Shown here: piece after piece, positions 24,251 through 31,600 of the stretch
Layout of the letters: each line of letters starts with the position of its first letter
Position numbering within the stretch: the first letter of the stretch is position 1
Source of the DNA: Prosopocoilus inquinatus
Taxonomy: Eukaryota; Arthropoda; Insecta; Coleoptera; Lucanidae
NCBI GenBank assembly: GCA_036172665.1
Contig: CM069878.1
Coordinates: forward strand, 22,681,501-22,745,500
Direction of reading: 5' to 3'
DNA: 64,000 nucleotides
Notes under the pieces: model-generated
The model's input: only the letters and a program-made list of their open reading frames with translations
What the model was told of the DNA's origin: nothing
The model's database searches: none
Position numbers and translations under genes: made by a program

Positions 24251-24355
24251 TGTTCGAATTAAGGAAGCGTTGTTCGGATTGTGGTTTCGAATTACCACTG
24301 TTCGGATTACTGGAGGTTCGAATTAAGGCATGTTCGGATTATACAGATCCGACTG
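24251..24355 (-). repeat. Alternating TTCGAATT / TTCGGATT array, pogo/Tigger-like end
   Basis: Six units spaced about 15-20 bp alternate TTCGAATT and TTCGGATT, ending GATCCGACTG next to TA (24356). Read on the minus strand the end is CAGTCGGATCTGTATAATCC, which resembles the CAG-starting, TA-flanked subterminal repeats of pogo/Tigger elements. A partner end is not found. Confidence 0.4.
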
Positions 24356-24358
24356 TAT

Positions 24359-24670
24359 AAATCTTTCCCATTGCTTACTGAATTCCCATTTTACTTCATT
24401 TTCACGTAATTTTCAATTCAGTTTTTATCTTCTGCTCACAATAATATAACAAATATAAGAAAATGAGAAATTCCTTTTTCTAAAATTGTTTTACTAATTC
24501 ATAAGTATTCATTGTATATAGTTTACTTGCTGACTGCCAATAAAATTGCGTTGTTATTACTTTTTTGTGGAAAATGCTTAAGAATGTCTTTTCTTTCTGC
24601 ATTTTGGAAAATAGCACAAATGTTTTGGTTGAAATTCTTTATTTAACAGTTGTTAGGAGGAGGGAAATTT
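24359..24670. other. No gene seen
   Basis: AT-rich sequence without supported features. Confidence 0.4.
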
Positions 24671-25079
24671 CAATTCAAAAAAGAATACAAGCACGTCATA
24701 TATAGAACTCGTCTATTCAGGCGGTTACACTAGGTTAATCATCATGCGAATTCTATGTATTGAAAATGCATCATTAATGCCCGGTTTCTGAAACGATAAA
24801 TAACTTAATGTAAAGATAAATTTTTATTGACAGATAACTTTATGAAAAGTATAAATTGTTTACGTTACTATGTATACGCTTTATGCACGGATAAAGTTTT
24901 GAGAAACGATTTTAAGAAGTCATATTGAGTTTATCTCTACATAAAGTTACGTGTCGTTTCAGAAACCGGGCATAAATCAAGGTCAAATACGCAGTTTTTA
25001 TAGTGTTGATTAACGTATTACAACCACCTGAAATAGACGAGTTCCGTATATGACGTGCATGTATTCTTTCTTGAATTGG
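24671..25079. mobile_element. TIR element hosting a Harbinger MITE
   Basis: About 70 bp from CAATTCAAAAAAGAATACAA (24671), including GCACGTCATATA and ACTCGTCTATT, is repeated inverted at 25010-25079. The internal sequence is mostly the MITE at 24778-24972. Confidence 0.7.
24778..24972. mobile_element. PIF/Harbinger-type MITE
   Basis: The terminal repeats TGCCCGGTTTCTGAAACG and its exact inverse CGTTTCAGAAACCGGGCA enclose 195 bp. TAA is duplicated at 24775-24777 and 24973-24975. Short TWA target duplications and GGCCGGTTTC-like ends are typical of PIF/Harbinger MITEs. A related end accompanies the Harbinger remnant at 53034. Confidence 0.85.
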
Positions 25080-26790
25080 ACAGTATAGTTATTTTATTGA
25101 ATGTAGTCAACGGTCCATCAAGGTATTTAGCTCATTTGTTGATTCATTAGTTTGCTATACTATACTACTATATACCTATAACATCCCACTTGTAGTATAC
25201 GTACTCGTATATGAGATCGTAAACCTGTCTGATATAAAAGCAATATTTGTACTTAAAGCTTTGCTAAAACTTTGAGCTCCAGACAAAACTGCTACACGCG
25301 GAACACTACAAATTGTGAATGAGAAGCACGTGATATTCAATTACAAGCAAGAATAAACTTCCGGTTACCGTATCATTATTAACAGAACATGAGATCTAAT
25401 TTCGCAAATAAGATATCGTTTGGTCCTTATCGTCGAACAATTTCATTTCGCTTTGCATGTTTCGCAAATCTCTCCTGTCATCGTGCTCTGGCGAAACGAA
25501 TTTCTTATCATCGACACTCGTACCTGCTTCTGGAAAGTACGCGTTCAAGTGAATCATAAAGCGATACATAAAACATTACCGTTGCCTGTAATTGCAACGA
25601 TGCATGTATTTACGTGTGCAACCGGACGTGGGGGATCGCCTTTGTATTGACAAGTGATGTGATAACGACCCCCGGCACAAGGAAATATGCGTGCAAAAAC
25701 AGACCCCTTTGCGTGATTAACCTATGTTTCTGCAAATTGTCATGCACGTTGTGGCCGAGCTGGGGTGCGTTCGAGAGGGGGTGAATTTGTAATTTTGACA
25801 ATTGAGGGTTTAGAACCGCTGCAGTTGTGCTGCATTTAAATCGATTTTTCTTGCCATGTGCAAATTTAATTAGTCATGAAATTGTATTCATTTTTTTTTG
25901 GATATACGTGACAACGAACCGGAAATAAAGGTAAAATCAAACACCTTTTTGACAAAAAAGACCGTTATTTCTACTCAAATAAATGACGCATTCCGTCACA
26001 TGTAACATAGCAATTTGTTAGGAAAGATTTTCATTTTTCGCTCTAAACAAAAAGCTATCGAAACAACAGAGTCAAACAGGACTAACAAATGCATAAATTT
26101 ATTATAAATTGTCTAAGATGTGAACAAACCCATTGTATCTTGTAAAACACTGAGATAAAGCAAGCGGATTTGCATTAACTGAATTACGAAAATGCTGAAT
26201 TAAAAGTATATCGGTATACCATATCAGAAAAAATGGATGATTGAACCCGATGAATCTTGATGTTGTACAAGGAGGCCTAAGTAACAAAATTTGTAGCAGG
26301 TATAAAAACATTTGAAATAAAAATTCGTCACTACAGCTTGTTTCATTATCAGATCGAAAAGGTTCTTTTCTTTTTTTTTCTTGACATACTGTATCCACAC
26401 AAGAGGAAGACACTAGTTGCAGTTTCGCTGAAATTAGGTACGAGGCTCCACAGAAAGATAAGTCACAATTTTCACAATATGCAGAGGACCACTGGTACAA
26501 CTACAAAAGACAAAAACAGGCTTATTTACGCAAACTATTCAATAAAAGTTTTCAGAGAAGGAATTTAGATGGAAATTGAAACTTAGAAGATTGAGATACT
26601 TCAGAAAGAATTATTCAAACAAAATAGAATTAACTTTTTATCTACCTTGCAAATTTCTAGTTTCTACCTAAATTCCTTGTAACTTTTTGTAACGGTTTTA
26701 CTTCAAATAAATAACATCGATTAAGATCGTTTCATGACGTAAAAGAGACTACCGCCAAAAATCAAATGTAAATTATAAAACAGATATAAG
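25080..26790. other. No recognised gene
   Basis: Includes a 132-codon minus-strand frame (26102-26500) with no recognisable domain, probably chance. A short stretch near 25132-25180 (TTGATTCATTAGT.TGCTATA) resembles one near 20375-20410. Confidence 0.35.
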
Positions 26791-27206
26791 TGTTACGAAT
26801 TCGGAGTTCGCAAATAATAATCGACTCTTGATTACAGAACTTTAATTAAACACTCGTTTAAATACAACACAAATTAACTACATTTAAATACAACGCTTAT
26901 TTCAAATAATAATACTTAAATAATTCACTGCTTATTTCGCTCGAGATGATCGCAGGAACGTTCGCTAACTATAAATTGTTTTAAATTGCGCGCCGTCCTC
27001 CTTTTTATTTATATCCGGTTGTTACTGGAAACGCCTAAAACGCCATGGAACTAACGCGAACTTTCTTGAAGATTCTAGACAGCAGATGGCGTGCCTTCCG
27101 AAGACCGCGTAACACTCCTTTGGCAACTGCCAACCCATGATATTAGTCGGTTGATTAATAGATGGCGCGACTCGACTGAAAAATTTATTATCGTCCGACT
27201 GTAACA
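26791..27206 (-). repeat. Candidate solo LTR
   Basis: A 416-bp segment starts TGTTACGAATTCG and ends CGTCCGACTGTAACA, giving TG...CA ends. On the minus strand it has a TATAAATAAAAAGG box (near 27000) and downstream AATAAA-type signals. There are no matching target duplications and no second copy in the window. It is unrelated in sequence to the gypsy LTRs at 28354 and 34634 apart from the terminal TGTTACG. Confidence 0.5.
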
Positions 27207-27365
27207 ATATTGTAAATCCACAAATAAAACTGAATAAAGGCACTGTAGGGAACAGAAAATATAAAAGAGTTATAAAAGAAAACCGACTCACACTGACCGC
27301 TATCTGAACGCACATTCCCACCATCATCCTTCGCAAAAGCAATCGGTCATTAACTCATTAGTTAA

Positions 27366-27791
27366 TCGTGCCTTCGTCCTGAACATGAACACTGTACCAG
27401 ACTATTACAAACGACTGGCTCCGCCCTAGCTGAACACAAACTAGAAACTGGTCATCAAATCCAATTTTCCGACACAAAACTCTTAGCCCGCTCATCTCAT
27501 TTCTTTAACCGTAAAATCCGCGAATCTATTGGAGTTTTCAAACATCCCAAAAACCTAAACCATGATAATGGCTTCTATCTTCACAATATATGGAAACATC
27601 TCATTAACGATCCGTCACGCACCAACAGACCACTGCCCCCACCGACCATTATAAATACCACGACAACGGACATGCCAACTCAGTCTCAACGACTTACAAG
27701 AAGCAGCAGCAAGACCACCAACAGCATCAGCAGCCTTGATGAAGTTCTTATGCAATTGAGAACGAACCGCCGGCAGTATAAGAAATCCTAG
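27366..27791 (+). pseudogene. Penelope-like element, C-terminal GIY-YIG nuclease fragment
   Basis: An open frame without ATG (clear from 27408 to the TAG at 27789-27791) contains [19 protein letters not shown], then HFFNRKIRESIGVFKHP, then HDNGFYLHNIWKHLI. The spacing SALAEH...GHxIxF, RKxRES/E, NxDxGxxLxxxW is that of the GIY-YIG-type endonuclease at the C-terminus of Penelope-like elements. A Ser/Thr-rich tail follows. The RT domain is not seen upstream (a stop lies at 27363-27365), so this is a 5'-truncated or frame-broken 3' end. Confidence 0.6.
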
Positions 27792-28353
27792 AAGAGACGC
27801 GGTTCCAATCGGAAACCAGGAATTCAACAGAAATCAACGACGTTTGGTTTTCATATCGTCCGAAAATACCAACACCACCAAGCCTATAAACATCAAAAAA
27901 CAAGAAAGAGTCAGTTTCTTAAATATTTGTAATATTACTTATAAACTAAAATCAAAATCAAAAGCAATTGCATTATTACCTGCCTAAGATTGCAATAATA
28001 TTAATTACTTTGACTTGTATGTAAAACAATCGGTTAGTTAAAATTACGATGTAGAAGTATAGATATTGAAGAGTGAATATTGGAAAAGAGAAAATATTTG
28101 TTGTTTTGTTTGCATTAGAAAATTATCCTATTTTATACAAATTTGCATACGATAACACGCTGCGTCCGCGGATTGGGTTCACAATAGGAAAAACTTTATT
28201 TTTGAGTTTAAAATTTGAAAATTCTGTTTCTGCTTTCATAAAATGTGGCAAAGTCCGAAGATTTTTGAGTAAAATCACATTACCTGGTAATGTCAGTCAC
28301 ATCAGTAGTAAACGTAATTAATTTACGAGTAAAATCTTTACAGTCAAAAGTAT
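27792..28353. repeat. AT-rich sequence with one arm of an inverted repeat
   Basis: About 28160-28320 (GATTGGGTTCACAATAGGAA, GAAAATTCTGTTT, CAAAGTCCGAAGA, GTCAGTCA) is repeated in reverse orientation at about 35288-35505, beyond the gypsy element. The pair is either two copies in divergent orientation or an inverted-repeat element split by the gypsy insertion. The remainder shows nothing. Confidence 0.5.
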
Positions 28354-28699
28354 TGTTACGTTTCTAGGGTTTAAAGTTTATTTATTTAAACGAATAAAAC
28401 ACTCGATAAAAACTTAACCGTAATTTAATAAAGCTTAAAAACTAATTTATTTGTAACAATTTATTTACACACTAAAAGTCTAACTTCGACGATCGCTGTT
28501 CGAATTCGACTGACTCGTGAGTCAACCCGGGGCGATTTTATATCGTTCGCCGCCGTCTGGAACTCTCTATGCGGGAAGATTCCAGTCTGTTCGATGTGAC
28601 CCCGGTGTAGGCCCCGGTGGCGTGATGGCCGATGACGCACAACAGCGAACCGACCTCCTGACGCCCTCAGCGTGACGCAGCACTGAGCGGCTCGCCACA
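28354..28699 (-). repeat. 3' LTR of gypsy copy 1
   Basis: 346 bp, same sequence as the 5' LTR. The gag-pol ORF runs about 11 codons into it before stopping at 28667-28669. The GTAT duplication lies directly outside. Confidence 0.95.
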
Positions 28700-31600
28700 C
28701 TGCCCCCTTCTTAAAAACGTTTCGTCTCGAAATGTTCCTGGTGATAGTCTTGAAGGAGGATGTCGGAATCTACAAGCTGGCCCATTCTTGCAACTTCCCG
28801 TCTGGAAGAAGTAGCAGTCTACGGTTTTGCTGTTGCTGGCTGTTGCCTGTGGGTGATGGCTGCAGACTAGGACTTCAATTCCCGTTCTGTGGAAGATGAC
28901 TTCCAGCATGCTTCGTATTACTCTCCAGTCTAGTCCATCCAATCCGCAGCCCAATTTGGGGATGGCCAACTTCATCTGATGGTTCTCTATTAGCTGTCTC
29001 CTCAGGCTATATAGGGCTCTCCACATACTTTGATAGTCAGGTTTACCGCTTGATGTCTTCTTAGTGACTAAATAATGCACGTGGCGCCTCCGATCTGCCG
29101 TCGAATCAATGATCTGCAAGCTCTTGCCTACCATGGGATGCTGTCTTCGTAGCTCCTCGATTTGGCCAAATTTCTTCCTAAACACCTGAGCGATTCCTTT
29201 GGACATTTTCAGGTCTTCTGCTACGCAGTGGGCCAGACTGTACTCCAGTGGCACTTTAAAGAGATCTTGTTGCTTCTCCGTGGTCACTCCAAACCGTGCC
29301 TTGCTTCCTTTGGCGTGATGAGACATGAAGGTTTCGAAGTTCACTTCGGAAACTTGCGCCCTTTGTACTGTCCCTTCATCTGCTTCTCCATGGTAAGGGG
29401 CTATCCGGTTGAAGTGGATTACTTTGGGTTTGCCATGGGGGACCTTCTTGATGCGATAAACGACGTCGTTGATCCGTTTCATCACTTTGTAAGGACCTTC
29501 CCAAGAGGTCTGTAATTTTGGGGAGAGGCCTCGACGTCTTTGGGGGTTATAAAGCCAGACCAGTGCTCCAGGTTGGTATCCCCCGTGTTGAGCGTTGATG
29601 TCATAGTGCTCCTTCATCCGATCGCTGGCCGTCTGTATATTGTGACGCACTTGGTTGTGGATATCATCCATTTTCCTGCGTAATTTGCTCACGTAATCTT
29701 CGTCGGCAGAGACTTCGCCAGGCTTCACACCAAACTTCAGGTCGCAGGGCAGTCTCGGCTCTCGCCCGAATACCACTTTCGCGGGAGTCTCCCCTGTTGT
29801 CTCATGAACAGATGAGCGGTATGCCATTAGAAACACGGGGATGTACGTGTCCCAGTCCCTCTGATGATTGGAAACGACCTTGGACAAATGTCGGTTGATG
29901 GTTCTATTGAACCTTTCCACCATTCCGTCCGACTGTGGGTGGAGTGCAGTTGTTCTAGTTTTTCGTACGCCGAGCAGAGTACACACGTTCTTGAACAAGG
30001 CCGATTCAAAGTTCCTTCCTTGGTCTGAATGCAGTTCCATAGGTGCACCATACCGACTGATCCATTCCCTGACAAGGACTTCCGCAATAGTGACCGCCTC
30101 TTGGTTAGGTAGGGCGTAAGCTTCAACCCACTTACTAAAGTAGTCCATTACCACGACGATGTACTTGTTTCCACCATTCGTTTCTGGAAACGGGCCGGCT
30201 ACATCGATGGCAACTCTCTCAAAAGGGCTTCCAACGTTGTACTGTCTCATGGGAGCCTTACCCCGCCTGTGGGGGCCGTTACTGGCTGCGCAGACTGCAC
30301 ACTTTCTGCACCAATCCTTCACGTCTTCCTTGCAGTTCACCCAGTAAAATCTTTCGCGCACCTTCTCCATAGTCTTCTTAACTCCCAGATGCCCTCCCGA
30401 AGTTCCATCGTGAAGTTCCCTCAGAACTTCTGGCACCCTATTCTTGGGAATTAGCAACTGTGTCTTCTCTTCCATGCCTTCTGGATTCTCCATGCTTCGT
30501 CTCAGAAGACCACGATCCAACACTATGGAGTCCCACTGCGCCCAGTATGATTTCACGGACGGTGCACATGATGCTACCTCTTCCCAGGTAGGCCTCGTGT
30601 CCCTGCTTTTCCACTCTAGCACTAATTTAAAATCCGGGTCGTTCTCCTGGTCTCTTCGCAGTTCTTCGGCTTGCCATTTGTCGTCAACAATGGCTGTCCT
30701 CGCAGTCGTGGCTACTTTCTCGTCCAAACGACTACAGTGCTTACAGTCTTCGGCACAGGGTCTTCTCGACAGAGCATCGGCATTTCGATGGCTAGTTCCT
30801 GCCCGATGCTGAATTTCAAAATCGTACTCCTGAAGTCGTTCGATCCATCGTGCAACTTGCCCTTCTGGGTTCTTGAAACGGAGAAGCCATTTTAGAGCGG
30901 CGTGGTCGGTCCTCAGCAGGAAGCGTCTACCATACAAGTACTTGTAGAAGTGTTCTATCGTTTTTACGACGGCTAGCAATTCCCTTCTTGTGACGCAATA
31001 GTTTCGTTCCGGCTTTGATAGGACTTTACTGAAGTAGCCGATCACCTTCTCTTGCCCCTCTTGTATCTGGGAGAGTACGCCACCAATCCCAACGTTGCTA
31101 GCATCTGTGTCCACGACGAACTTGCCTTCCGGGAGAGGATAACTCAGAATAGGAGCACTAACCAAGTACTGCTTTAGTTGTTCAAAGCCAATTTGACACT
31201 GTTGGTCCCATTCAAATGGACGACCTTCTTCAGTGAGTTTTGTTAACGGCTTAGCAATGTCTGTAAATCCAGGAACGTAGCGCCGATAGTAAGTGCACAG
31301 GCCAAGGAAACTCCTTATTTGGTGTTTATTTCTGGGAGTTGGCCAGTCCTTCACCACCTGAATCTTCACAGGGTCCACGGCGATTCCGTTTCCATTAACA
31401 ATGTGCCCCAGGTAATTCACTTCCTTCTGGAACAGGTGACACTTCTTGAGGCTAAGCTTTAGTCCAGCTCCGCGAAGCCGCTGGAACACTCCTTCCAGGT
31501 TCCTTAGGTGGTCGTCGAACGTCTTTCCCACGACAATTATGTCGTCAAGGTACACCATGCACGTTGTCCAGGACAGACCTTTCAGAACCGTCTCCATTAA

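Noticed and set aside
26102..26500. 132-codon minus-strand frame
   Set aside because: No domain, no start or splice context, low-complexity hydrophobic segments. Judged to be chance in AT-rich DNA.
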